Shown here: positions 1-12,798 of the stretch, in pieces
Position numbering within the stretch: the first letter of the stretch is position 1
Layout of the letters: every line of letters begins with the position of its first letter
From: Echinostoma caproni
Taxonomy: Eukaryota; Platyhelminthes; Trematoda; Plagiorchiida; Echinostomatidae
DNA: 14,728 nt
Direction of reading: 5' to 3'
NCBI GenBank assembly: GCA_900618425.1
Contig: UZAN01044089.1
Coordinates: 1 to 14,728 of the forward strand
Made by a program: the position numbers and the translations under genes
Notes under the pieces: model-generated
Database searches by the model: none
What the model was told of the DNA's origin: nothing
Seen by the model: the letters and a program-made list of their open reading frames with translations, nothing else

Positions 1-131
1 GTCAACGTTCCCCACAGGCAGGTTAATCAAACAAGAACCAGGTGGGTCCTGGTCAAAGCGAAACAACCAAATCATCATGGTATTTTACTTCTGTTTCTCT
101 CTCCCTCTCTCGTTCTCTGTCCGTTTCACAG
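1..131 (+). other. End of an upstream tetraspanin intron
   Basis: This sequence comes before the TM3 exon. The last 40 or so bases are almost pure C/T and end in CACAG, a very strong polypyrimidine tract and acceptor. Nothing else is recognised here. Confidence 0.7.
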
Positions 132-206
132 TTCTTCCTGTTTGTGTTCTTCTGCTTCACCCTACTCATGGCAGCTGGATTGTGGGCAGTGGCTTGGTCC
201 TCAAAA
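132..206 (+). CDS. Tetraspanin exon: third transmembrane segment
   Basis: This 75-nt, phase 0-0 exon follows a long C/T-rich tract ending in CACAG at 131 and is followed by the strong donor GTAAGT at 207. It encodes 25 residues beginning FFLFVFF and ending AVAWSSK. This is a hydrophobic helix with the small-residue MAAG step typical of tetraspanin TM3. A 75-nt TM3 exon is common in animal tetraspanin genes. An open frame extends beyond both ends (42-323), but the flanking parts are intron and do not resemble the family. Confidence 0.88.
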
Positions 207-3200
207 GTAAGTTTCCCTCGGAGTTGGTGGCCCACCTTTAATTGTTTTTCGACCCATTTGGATACATGTATGATTTCATCTAAACTCCTGTTTTTCAAAT
301 TTGAATCAAACCAATTCATTTAGTTAAATTTCCCACACGTCTGAGGCTAGACTATAAGCCAAACAAGTCAAGGTACAATAATCTTTATACAACAGAAAAG
401 CGTTCCATGATTTCCGTGTAGAATGAATACTGCCAGGTTGACCAAGCCAAGGCAGGTGAATGTTCTTGAGAATCCACAACCGGAGCCCTTGGCTAGCCAA
501 AGCCTGACCCGTAAGCCATCGGGGCGGTGTGCAAACACCGAAATCCATTGGGGGTCGGTGTCCAGTTCATCGGAACATACGCCATTTAGACGGGGTCAAA
601 TTTTTGGGGTGCCCAATACCCCTTGAAGCCCAGTCTAACCGGTGACCATTGCCACAACCGGAAAGATGTGGGTGATTCGCACGCCTCCTCTTGGTTGTTT
701 TGGAATCGGGATGTTTGTCCAACTCCCCCAGGTGAACTATCAATGGTTCACCAACCCTGTTATAGTCCCAAATGTCGGCTCTTCGTCCTTTCACTTTGGT
801 GGAAAAACATCTCCGCCACGAGAAGGCAGTGAGTAAGGTTTCCTCAGCAGAGGCTATTTGAGGTCATATGGTAGCATTTCGCGAAGTGCAAGGGAAGGAT
901 GACCAGCAGCAACCAGCCTGGTTTTCGCGCGTGCATCGCTCACGTGCGGCAGACGATCGAAGGAGTGTGACGGTTGCTAGAAGTTTGGTTACTACTGAAA
1001 CAGAGAGGTACTTTACACTCACAAAACAGCAAAGGAGTCAGCTCTGAAAGGAATATGGGAATTCTGTGTGCGTCAGCGTTATTGTGTATCTCTTAGACCA
1101 GAAAAGCACGAATAGGCCGCACAAGGAACTTCGGACACCGGAGCTCACCATACAATACGAACAACCACTGAAGCATACTTATTTTAGTTTACATGATTTT
1201 GCCCTGAAACGGCTTTTCGAACAAAGTCAGCATGATGTTGATCACGCACGCGTAATCTAAGCTGACCGTCCAATGGTGCCTTACCCATGTTTTAACATAG
1301 TCACCAGAACCACTGTAGATTACGCGGGAAGCCTTATACATATTTCTGTAACCACTATACTCTACGCATATCAATGTCTGAAAGTGCTCTTTACCGATTA
1401 ACCTGGTTGCCAACACGTCAAATCTTCTCCATCGGTACAAAGTGATCACCAGACTTTCAACCGTGAAAAAGGATCAACTGCAGAAGAAAGGTTGCGGAAT
1501 AGGCCTTTCCGTAAACTACACGAAGAAGCTGCTCACCGACGAATGTCTTCAGCAAATTTAGTCCGTGCAAGATGTAATCAATTTATCCAATTTATCTATT
1601 CAGTCCTTGAGATCGGGTGAACAAATACACTCGTGTTTTGCATTACCATTCATCCGTTGAATCTATCTGTCTTCGCATAAGGCGAAATTTAGGTGAATGA
1701 AAGTAGCTTCCAACTAATATTTTCGACACTCGACTTCCTTATCAGTACTGATACCTGTTTGGTTGCAGTTCAATCCTAAAGGTGATGTAAAAGTAGCCTT
1801 TCTGGTCGCCATCTTCATCTGTCTACATTTTTCGGATTCGTATATGCTCCACAATCCCACTCTTGTGGAAGGGACTTATGGGTCGTCGGCATACAGTGTG
1901 TTCAGGGTTCCGCAAAACATTTCTCGGTTAATTACTCGATTGATACGTCGTAGAATTTTAATTACATAAACATTCCTCTGATTGGAATTCTTCAGTCATA
2001 TTGGGGTAACCCAAAGAGGCACAGAAATACCCTCGAAGAGGCAAAAGAAACGGGCTGCGTCCAGCCCCAGTGTGTATCCAAACAAGATTCGATTCAGACA
2101 TGAAGGCTTTTCAGGTACACGCATAGATAAATTTACCTCACACAAAACGATCCGGAACAAGAGGAAACAAAACACGCATGTCATTATACAATAGTTCTCA
2201 GTGGATCGCATATTTGGTGCATATCTTAGCTCTTGTATGTGTGTTTGTGTGTGTGGTCAGACGGATCGATTTTCCGACCGAACACAGACAGATTAGCACG
2301 CATGTTTTGAGGTATACCTCTGCTGCTACTTCTGCCGCCACTATTTTGCATAAACGCTATGTGGACACCCTTTTGATCAGTTACCAGATTGTCGGTGTGT
2401 GTGTGTGTGTATGCTCAGTGTAGATTTACTTGCTTCAATCGGTACAGAATAAATTGCACTATCTATCCCTACGAGGAACGCAGCCGTTGGTGTCGCTATT
2501 GTCGCCTGGGTTCAACAGAGTTAATCTCGCGAAACACAAATATGCCTGATCGATTGTTGATTGTTTTGTTGGACAGTTTTAAGAGAAAAAAATAGCAAGT
2601 AGGCTGGATGGATGTCTAGCTATCTCTGCCCGGAATCGATCAGGTTACATATTACGAAATCTTTCGGTTAAGAAACCGCTGGGGCACATCGCAACGGGCA
2701 CACAATGAACTGTCGTCCCCTTACGCCCACACACACACTTACACACACGACGTGTACGCACGCACGCACGCACCTAGACTGGTTTGCACAAACACTCGCA
2801 CAAGTACACGTATCTACAATGGTCAGTGAAGCATGTGACGCCCTTGAGGCTGGGCACCCTCCACCTTCATGTTCTGCTACGCTCTCCATTACCCACCCCA
2901 GTTGAAGCTTGAAACGAAGCCGGTCTAAAATGTTCAGTGGGTGGGAGGAAGGCAAAAGATGATCAATTCGATCGCAGTGCACTGAACACGGTGCAAATTA
3001 TCTCCATTTTGGTCGGTAGATAGTGTGTGCCAAAGCGAGGAAATGTGAAACAGACCGGGAACAGAACCGTGTCTCTTCACCTGTGTGTGTGTGTGTTGTG
3101 TAAAAGTCCCACAACAAGTAACACTGCATTTTCGCCTCAATCCCGTCGGACAGTATGAGGGCCGGGCGAGCGGGTGTCAGGCTTCCGCTTGGCACAGGTA

Positions 3201-6200
3201 CAAACACGCTCTCGCTCTCTCACACGCTCTGTGGGAGAGTACATACACACAGGTGTGATGGGAGCGATGTGAAGTGCACCACTGCTCGGCGGAATGTGCG
3301 TGCACTTTTAGCCGAACGGCTTGTTTTGCGCCAATTTAACATGGTTAAACTGCGTTTTGAACCCCAGTACGATGTCCTATTCAACACAAACCGGAAAACA
3401 GGTGTCCAAGCGTCCGAGACCCCACAATGGTCACATTGAAAAGGGCCCGAGTGAGATGCAATCACTAATAAAAACTACCAATAGTTATTGTAGATGGATG
3501 GATAGCTTGTGAACCCAGAAGTAGTTGGGACTTTTCGAATATGACTATTCCGGAGGTCTCGGAATTACAGCACTGGGATGAGAACCACCGATTCAAATGA
3601 AATATTTCTCAGTAGTTTTACACTTTTTTCGTGAAAATCCCACACTGGCTGAATTTCTTCATTGTATACCACTCACTAATGAGCAGTTAGACACTGCACT
3701 TCTCTATCGCAATATTTGGGTAGAGGTACAACGCTTGCCGTGAATTCGAATCACGCACACACACTCTTCTATTTCGTCTGAACTCAAGCCTGCTACTGAA
3801 AATATGTGACCCCTTAAAGTATTTTATCATGTTTGAGTCTATTCAGCAGCCTTTCTGGCTGCTACTGTAATGCGAACGTACTCCGGGCTCTCGCAGTGCA
3901 GCGGAGGGAACAGAGATGTGCGACAGGATGTTTCTCGGCTCGTGTTCTCGCAGCTGGAGACGATTCAAGGCTTTGCGGGCAGCAAACGACGGCGCGGAAC
4001 GGCGGTATGGAGGCTGGACATGGGTTGTCGAGGGAACACTGGCAGACAGATTTTCCGTGGGTCAAAGGTAAACCTGCAATGCAAAGCAAATAAATCGTCA
4101 TGAACCAAAAAGGTCCAGTGAGATGCAAGATCTCAAAATAAAATATTTCGGCACGGTTGCCGAGCATTACACTACAATGAAAGTAAAAGAAGCCTCTTCA
4201 ATACGCAAAGTAAAATACCTCATGAAATCGAATTTCACCCGATTTCAGATGGATCATTATTTCTAATATCCCAATATATTGGTTCCCCTATCCTGCGTTG
4301 CTCTCGTATTTCCTCCCTTGAACAGCTCGATGACTATTTGTATCGTTATCTGGAGCAACAAGTGGTCGACTACAGAGAAAGCGAAACCCAGAATGAAAGT
4401 ACAAAACTGATGGATTTCCTTCAACGAAAGGTGAGTTCAGTCATTCTACTATGCTTTTGCTGTTGATCAAGTCCTAGCGTGTTCGTACCGACTTTGGCAA
4501 CTAAATTCATTGTATTTTTTTCATTTAAGTAAACAAACAAACATAACAGAACAGATTTGTTCGAGTTGGCACGCTCTCGTGGCTTAATTTTTCTACCGGG
4601 TACACATCAAGTGCATCGAATACAACCGGGGTTCAAGTGCCAGAATCATTTGTTGTTCAGGATTACTTAGCTGTTTCATGTTGCCATGATCCATTGCCTT
4701 ATGTATGCGTGTCGACACTTCATACCTTACGCGTCCGCCGGGTTAGCTATATCTGCCCAGATAGCAAAGTTTACCTACTTCTTCTATTACTTCCCTAGTC
4801 AGGGTGAGGTTGGGGGCTAGACCAACCCAATCTTGTCGCAGCATTTTACACCTTGAATATGCGAACCGCATGCCAAATATAGTTTCACTAACACTCAAAC
4901 TCTCCAGAAAAGCTTCCAACTTACCTGTTTCTTCACTTAGTAGCACAATGTCTTCTGCATACTCTAGATCAGACAGTCTGCCACCTGGGAGTAGACCGAA
5001 ACCGCTATCCTCGCACGGGGATAAGACTATTTGAAGAACTAAATCTATGACGAAGTTAAATGGAAACTGAGAGTGAGGGCAACCCTGAAGAACACCGTTT
5101 TCTTTGGTTAAATCGGGCAAAAGGGTGTCGTAAGCTCGGACTCGGCTTCGGTCGTTAGTAAAAAGGGATTGTAACATTGAAATAAACTTCCTGCGCACAC
5201 CCTTCAGAGTGAGGTAGCGTCAGAGTTTAGAGCAGTCGACTGAGTCGAAAGCCGCTTTATGATTGAAGAAGATAGAAATGGTGCTTCTACGAACGGAGTG
5301 CCTGTGTTCTAGAATTTGATGAAGAATGAAGATATGATCGATGCAACCTCGACCACGTCTAAAACCAACCTGATTCTTACGCGTGCATTATTCAGGCTTG
5401 GCAGACAATTGTCGGAGTATAATACCAATAAGAACTTCAGAGACGTGTTGATTAAACTTATTCTTCTGTAGATTTCACGAGAGGACCTATCGCCTTTATT
5501 ATAAATCGGTATGATCACCAATTCATACCATTCGGTTGAAACCTGTTCCCTCTCCTACACTGGCTCCATGAGTTCCGGTAACTCCAAAACCAAGGCTGAA
5601 CATCCATCCTTAAAAATCGATGGGGACAGCCCGTCGGGGCGATAATTTACTTCGGGGGTAACCTCCAGTTCAGTTGGAGGACTGAGGTCAACTGGCAGTA
5701 TTTGCCGAGTTGAATCAGGTATAGGGAGGTCTAGTGCGGACGAAGGGCCAGCTGAACTGCGCCTTAAAATGTTCTATCCATCGTTTAAGACGATGTTGCT
5801 GAGTATGAATCAGTTTGCCACCAGGCTCCTTTAGTACCTCACTTACGTCTACTTTCCCGGGACTCGTACTTCTTAGTAAACGGGAAGGATTGCAATTATT
5901 ACCGACAACCACAGCCTTCTCCATCTCGCTACACTTCCCTGCCATCCAATTATCGTGGTCATACCTCAAACTCTTGATGAGCTAGTGCTTAAGGTATTTG
6001 CGCACTTTGTCAAAAGGAATGGCTTTGCCAGTTTTCTGCAGGGCAACCGAGGTCGAGGAGTTCCATCGTTTTTGCTTTGATCACTCGCCAGAATACGCCG
6101 TTATTTTGATTGGCAGTTGGATTGCTTCCTTGATTGCCGTCAAGTTCTCAATGGGTCATTCAGCTGGTGGTTGAGCTGTTAGGCAATCCTGATAGGCATT

Positions 6201-9200
6201 TCCGCGCCGTAAGCCGATTGCTGATTTTCAACCATCTGTTTTCGGTGGAGTTGACAACGATTACAGTTCGCTTACAAATCGAGCAGATGCGTTTCAACCA
6301 TGCTAGTATTTTTCCAATTCATCACTGAATCACGGAACAGGTTAGTGAAATATGACGAACATATTTTTCCCCGTGGTTAATACTACTCACGTTCTGACTC
6401 CATTCTTAGTCCACTAGTTCTCAGGAAGCTAGAAAATTTGGGGTTTTGTGTTGCATCGGAACGTAAATCTCATCCAATGTCGATGGACCAGTTGACAACT
6501 TGTTCGTATGAGCATCGAGCTTTGAGAAAAAACCCCTGATTGTTTTTTCCGGGTTTGATCAAACATTTCACAAAGACAGATGAGGAAGACCGAGAGAGCG
6601 CATCATACCTATTAGTGTTCAGCTGACTCTATTCGAACTGCCAGTCTTTCAGTTTCTGTTTTTACACCCATTAGCTATGCACATCTGTGCAACGGTTGCA
6701 GTTGTTGTCTTTAGGCTCTGCATTTAGATAAAAGAACTGCAGAAGGAAGATTAGAATGTTGCATGCAGAGTTAAAGAGAAGATGGGAGTTCAGGTGGACT
6801 AAGGTTGCAAGGATTATGAGCAACTGCGGGAGTGCTACTGTTTGCAACATTTAACCATATCCTCAAGCATTTGTCTTACGATGATCCTCATGTTCCCATT
6901 CAGGGAGCATAAATCTACCTATAGGACCGAGTCTCTTGGTCTGGGTTTTCATACCCTCATGCCAAATCTGGTATTGACCGCCCTTGACTATTTTTACATC
7001 CAATCTAGTTCTTGTCACAATCATAGCAATCGGTTTTGGAAATGATGTGTGTCCAGCGTCTGCCTTCAGTTTTTCCGTTGGTTGTGATGATATTCACTGC
7101 ACCGCATTTGATGGCCTGTGAGCGATTTCAGCACAATGTGGTTTCAGCACTCTTGCTGACATTTTTGATGTTTCCCAATCTTAGGTGGAATTGATCCCAC
7201 AATAGACTGGTCGTCTGTTGTTGTTTGTCGTTTGTATGTGGTTTAGTGTGCATCATTGTTGCTTGCGCTGATTCTTGCATATCCATGTGGTTTGAATTCG
7301 CAATCGGTCACTCCATCTACCAGGCTGCTCGTTCCTTCTTTTGTCCCATGATCTCTTACGAACTGTGTAGTGCTGACAAACTGATTGGACTTTTACAGGA
7401 ATTCGCGCACTAGACCTCATCACCATTCAGTGTGGGGGAAAAATAGGGCAATACAGAGTTTACTCGTTTCAATAAACTGCTCTATAGATTATTCATCACA
7501 CTTGATCAAAAACATAATCCATGTACTGAGGAGGATTACAATTTTGGTAGAAAACCGTGGACGTTCTGAACTCAACATTCATCTATGCCACAGGTAGCAA
7601 AGGAAACAAACTGAACTGCCTTCGCACATTTATTTCACTCAACCCCTTCTTTCTGCATCATAAAAACACCAACAAACCTTCTGGTTTATCTTCTTACGCC
7701 AAAACTGATTCGATCGGTAAATAATGTGGGATGATCGTAGCTCCGGATGCGGAATTTTGGTGTTGGTGTGTTCTCATAGCTAGAAGTGTTGTTCGTGGAC
7801 GTTTCGTAGCCAGGTTAGGCACTGATGATGGTGCCTAGTCTGATTACGAGACGTCTGCGAACAACACTTCCAGCTCGGAGAACACACCAATACCAATACT
7901 GATTCAATCTACTCCACAAACTCTATACCACCACTACTACTATTGCTACCACTAATACTACTACTACCACTATTAATACTAATACTGATAATAACAATAA
8001 TAATAATTTCATGGCTTTCAGTAATCGGTTGTTTTTCTGGTAGTCCATTTAATACTCGCTGACATTCATTTCCTGCCTGATCACATTCCTTCTGGGTTCT
8101 GTCATCAAACTCGAACCATTCCCTAATTGGTCGCAAACCCATATGTGTTGTTCTCAGTTGTTCGGTCCGGAATTCCATTGTACCCGGACACACCGTTCTC
8201 TGACTGTTGCTTGTCCAGATCCCACTCGACCTAGAAGTTGTTTATTGTGCTATTTTCTCAGATCATAGCCTTTATGGCTGATCAGACCAGGTTCAATCTC
8301 ATTCTGTTTGACTGAGCCTCATCGCGTTGTTCTTCCCGTTTGACTCAAGAGGGTCATAAAATTTCTCGCATCCAGTTCCAAAGTTTGCAGTTTTTTTCAA
8401 ATAGCACTACGCGGTCACATGATTATTTGTAATCAATACCTCATCACAACTTGTATCCAAATGATACAACCGGATTTAACGATAACTTATTGGAGATATC
8501 ACGGTTGTCGTAGTTCGGCGCGGTAGTTGCAAATTCGAGGTTGCTTTTCGCGTACTTGTGACACAGACGCACATAAATCTAACCACCGTCGCATCCAATA
8601 AAAGTCGCATTCATCACCCCTTTCTCCACTGATCCTTTCGATTTTCTGTACAGTTCGTTTGTTGTGGTGTGTCCTCCGCGGCCGATTATGGCACAAAACC
8701 AGTTCCACGAAGTTGTGGAGAGTCGGCTACGATATACTCGAAACAAAGTGTAAGTTGAAACGCTCCGGTGCTCTGTTTTACGCTAGGCATTTTGGATTTT
8801 TTCAACAGCATAATCGTTAGCTTGTTAGTTCGGACGCGGTTCTTGATTGTGTTCGTTTTATTGCTCGTTCTGTCTAGCTCTATCTGGATGAGCGATCGAG
8901 AAGTGAATTTTATTGTCATCGTCTTCACGATGTTTCTATGAGGTTAGAAATGTTTGTCTCAACCAATAGGGTTGTGAATAATCGTCTACGGACAACCCAG
9001 AACATGGCTGCTTTCATTACGTTCTACTAATCATTATAAACGTTCTTCTCACATCATGTGAAATGTACATCTCGGTCGAACAAGGTTTTACTGTAAGCAC
9101 CCCTTCCTGGCCCTCCTGGTGCCGTTTAAGTGGTCAAAAGAATTCGGTTTCAACCTAAGTGAACTAAAACTGAAAAAGTATTGATTTTTTAGTTGAAAAA

Positions 9201-12200
9201 CACCAAACGTGTCCGGTTTGTGTGTCGTCATCCACCGTTTCACTCAATGCAGCTATGATTCTGTCTGTCTGTATGTGCCCCAATCGCATAGCGGACAAAT
9301 GAATATATCAGCTGAACAGAAGCCAAGCGCAACAGATGCTCCTCACGACTGACAACACTGAGCGTACACCTGCACAAAGTGGATGCGGGAAAAGATACGA
9401 GGTTTTTGCCGTAGACAGATGTAGATACACGTAGATAGAGAGGGACCGATGTACAGTTTGAATAACCATTAGAGGGTTAAATAGCCTTAGTTTCTGTTGG
9501 ATACGTATTTCCGTGTGTGTGTGTCTCATAGGTTGGCAAAAATAATTGGGATGGTAAGAAATGGTCGGGGACGGACATCCGTAAAAGTAATCAGAGGTTG
9601 ATGATAAGAAATGTTTGAATCGGGACTGAATAAAACAGCTGCTTGACCGTAAACAAAAGTGTTAATGGTTAGGGAGGGGGAGATTTGATGTTTTCACGAT
9701 CTTACGTAAATCCTTGCTGAGCATCTCCCACGTTGTGAAGACACCCTTGAACGCCTTGTTTAGGCCCGCTGTCACCCGGGTATGGCACAAATGAGCCCTT
9801 CAATTTTCTCATGATTCCCTTAAGAAGTGTGGTTGGACGTTGATCAGCTGTTTCTGAGGCAATCGCGTTGTTCTGCATCCCATCCAACGAGCACTGTGGA
9901 TGCACGCGGACCGCTGTGAAGCGCATTATTCAGATTCATGAGGTGGTGCTGTGATTGCATGCTGTTGAACAGTACCTGAACTGGTCTTCATTCGGACTCC
10001 CAGATCTGCGATCTGTGTGCAACGTGTTGTCATTTACTTTTAACAAACAGGGTTTCGGTCTCTCCAAATGACCTATCCCCTTCAAATGCAATCGCTTCTT
10101 AGCTGTCTGTATTTTATTGCTGCCACACCAAAGTGTACTTTTATCAGAGATCATTTCTATGGTCCAGTTCGTGGTTTCCGATCTGTGGAGAACCAATTTT
10201 CCTAGAGCTGCTTAATCTGACGTGGAACAAAACCCAGAAATTGATTGTACTGTCCTACTCACGTGTGTTTGACAAAAACCATAACCTCTATGTGGTGAAT
10301 ACCACCTATTTATTATATTACATATAAGAACGAGGGACAACCGGAAGGTCCTAAACATCAAGAATTAATTTATAAAATAATAATTTTCAAACACGAGGGC
10401 GATAGATAAAGGCCATTGATTTCAAGGTCAAATGAACAAGTACTACTACCACAAACAACCCTTATAGTGTCCGTGAGAATGTTCTCTCAGGAAAGTATAG
10501 TTGCAGACAGTGAAATGGCCCTGCCTGTACGCAAACAAACAATTATATTCGGAAACTGTAAACCACTTTCGTGCAACTATTTTTGCTAAATAAAGTAAGA
10601 CTAGCGTAGTGTCCAGTTTACGGATTATCATGAAGCCGGATGTGAAACCATTTCGGGCAAACTGCTCGCACAATCCAGAGTAGAGGAAACCCACAATCAA
10701 ATATACTGTATGAATCCTTTGTATTGAGGAAAAACGTGCACTTATGGACTCCTGTTTGTCATCTATTCATGTCCCGCTGTATCCTGTATTTTACTCTTCA
10801 GGGATGTCATGCGGTACTTGTAGAGGTCTGTCGATCCAATCTATCATTGATTTGCGGCATCGGAATCGGGTTCGCGATGATCATGGTGAGTGCTTCAATG
10901 CGTTTGATTGGTCATTCACAGTTGGTGTGTGTTTTCGTACTGAGTGTTCCTTGCAGGTGTCCAGGGCAGATAAGCAGCTGTGACGAGGCTACAGCTCAAT
11001 AGTGACTGGTCACTGTTGACAATCCATCCCACTATCTTTGTCCCGCGACGTGCGACTTAAGATGCAGAATGCCACTCCGCCGCTTCTGAAAGCATCACTG
11101 AATCAAATAACCTGATTTGGTTTTGCCTAGCCGCCAAGAGTGATGGGAACATTGAAACATTAGAAGAAATTGTGACAGTATCCCACTTTCAATTATAACT
11201 TATTCAATCAGTTTAAATGCGGATAAGGTCTAGTGGTTTCATGTTTGTTTGGAAAGATTATGAATATCAGTTTACCAAGTTGCATATTTCTCGATTGATT
11301 TGGGTTTGGAAATGCCAAATACATGGAACTCGCGAATTTAGTAGATCCCGCGGGAACAAAGTTAGTTTTAAGGCTCATGATGTTTGGCAAATTAGCTAGT
11401 TTTAGCCACAAATGAAAAATACAAAGGGTTTAGGTTTAGTTTTAGACAGGCACGATCACATTTACCGGTGTTGGATTTAAGTCAAATTTGGAAAAAGATC
11501 ACAATAACTGTGGCGATGTTTTTACCTAATTGAAAGAAGAATTACTTGATGATATAAACGGGTTTCTCTGAAATCTTTGCAAGAAAGCAGTTTTTCGTTT
11601 GGTCCACATTCAGATATTTTTATGCTGAATAATTTGTTCATACACACTGATCACCGATATACTATTACCTGATTTTTCATCGAAGGCCTATAACCACCGA
11701 TGCACAGCCTTCATCAATTAGTCGCATGTGAACACCGCTTCAACGAAATTGTTAAATCACGTAATTAATATCATTTCAACAGCTTGTGTGTGTGAAGGGG
11801 GACAGTATTTTAGGGAAACACTCAAGTGAGAGCGAGTTCAACTCAGGGAACGGTCTGGATTAGGCTTTCCGGCGCGTCTTCACATCGTCCGTTTGTACTC
11901 AAATATCCCATTACATTAATTTATAAAGACACTTCTTAAGGTCAGCAACCTGTTGCCCATTACCTCAAGAAAATAACCAAAAGAACAAGATTAAAAAACG
12001 TTCGAAACTGAGCAAGGAGACTGGTCTCTTTGTTCCAGAATTCATGCAATGATTGACAAATAACACCGAACAGTTGCTCCGTTCCTATTAGGGATTCGAA
12101 CCTCCAACCTTCAGGTTAGGATCTAAAACAATCATCCCCGAGTTGCATGATCTTCAGTTAACATCTTACTGGTTCATCGGCAGTTCGTGTATACCACTTT

Positions 12201-12767
12201 TTCTTATCTCCTCCATTGTATGGTGTATATTTATAAGTAATTCTGGAGAAAAGTACACTAAGTTGTGGAATAAGAAATGCGGGTAGATAGATTAAGGTCA
12301 CGAATGTGAGACTCGCATGAGTAATATCGCACTGGGAGTTAGTAACTTGACGATCGCTCTGCCATCTGATTACGGTGTTTGTGAAAAGCTTAGAACTACG
12401 TTCAAAAATTACCAAACTGTCTCACAGAACATTAAAATCCTTTTATAGTTTTGGTTGATAGAATGCTACTATCTGGTAAATTTGAATCAGGAAAACAGTC
12501 AATAATTCTCTCGCATAAATGCTCAAATTGTGCTGTGTTCACATGATGGGAACACAGAAACACGAAGCATCTCCGATTGTGAATGAGAGCATATAGAACG
12601 TCAATGTGGTGTTCTTTTGTAAGGCTGATAAACTGGGTTACAGTTGGTCACTTTGCCAGATCTTGCTGTGTATCAGTTCGAGACCGACGAGGTCAAGCTG
12701 ATTAAGGCAGAAAGCATAGATACATTGACCGACACGACGATTCTGGAGTGATTATGTTCCCGGTGTT

Positions 12768-12798
<31 letters not shown>

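Larger units (their letters stand above)
207..4325 (+). other. Tetraspanin intron 1 of the window (4119 bp)
   Basis: This intron runs from GTAAGT to AACAG between the TM3 and loop exons. It holds a GC-richer repeat-like block (about 340-840), several TG/CA tracts between 2235 and 3096, and one exon-like segment at 3954-4067. The stretches 840-2230 and 3100-3830 show only short open frames with no recognisable family. Confidence 0.8.
4431..8653 (+). other. Tetraspanin intron 2 of the window (4223 bp)
   Basis: This intron runs from GTGAGT to TACAG between the two halves of the large-loop coding sequence. It contains an antisense retrotransposon relic (about 4695-6050), an inverted repeat with a hammerhead-like core (7759-7894) and a trinucleotide microsatellite (7926-8008). 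I recognise nothing in 6050-7750 or 8010-8650: the short open frames there match no family known to me. Confidence 0.8.

Noticed and set aside
1763..1969. Plus-strand open frame with a hydrophobic, signal-like start right after a GTTGCAG acceptor-like site
   Set aside because: It is not needed for the tetraspanin frame, has no family resemblance and shows no convincing donor; probably chance in AT-rich intron.
2668..2982. 104-residue minus-strand open frame
   Set aside because: It covers a CA/CACG microsatellite and is Cys/Val-rich only because of it.
3862..4167. 101-residue minus-strand open frame
   Set aside because: It lies opposite the GC-rich exon-like segment, with no recognisable motif; likely a compositional shadow.
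7225..7413. Cysteine-rich, partly hydrophobic open frame considered as the CCG exon
   Set aside because: It lacks CCG-G context, PxSC and proper borders; the exon at 8654-8749 fits fully and in phase.
9702..10196. Minus-strand frames considered as a Tc1/mariner transposase remnant
   Set aside because: Only a faint DWT..I.SDKS-like stretch was seen, with no further transposase motifs and no terminal inverted repeats.
11614..11630. Short IFLC-stop reading after a CATTCAG acceptor-like site, considered as TM4 end
   Set aside because: It would leave TM4 too short and has no tail; the downstream exon is a better fit.
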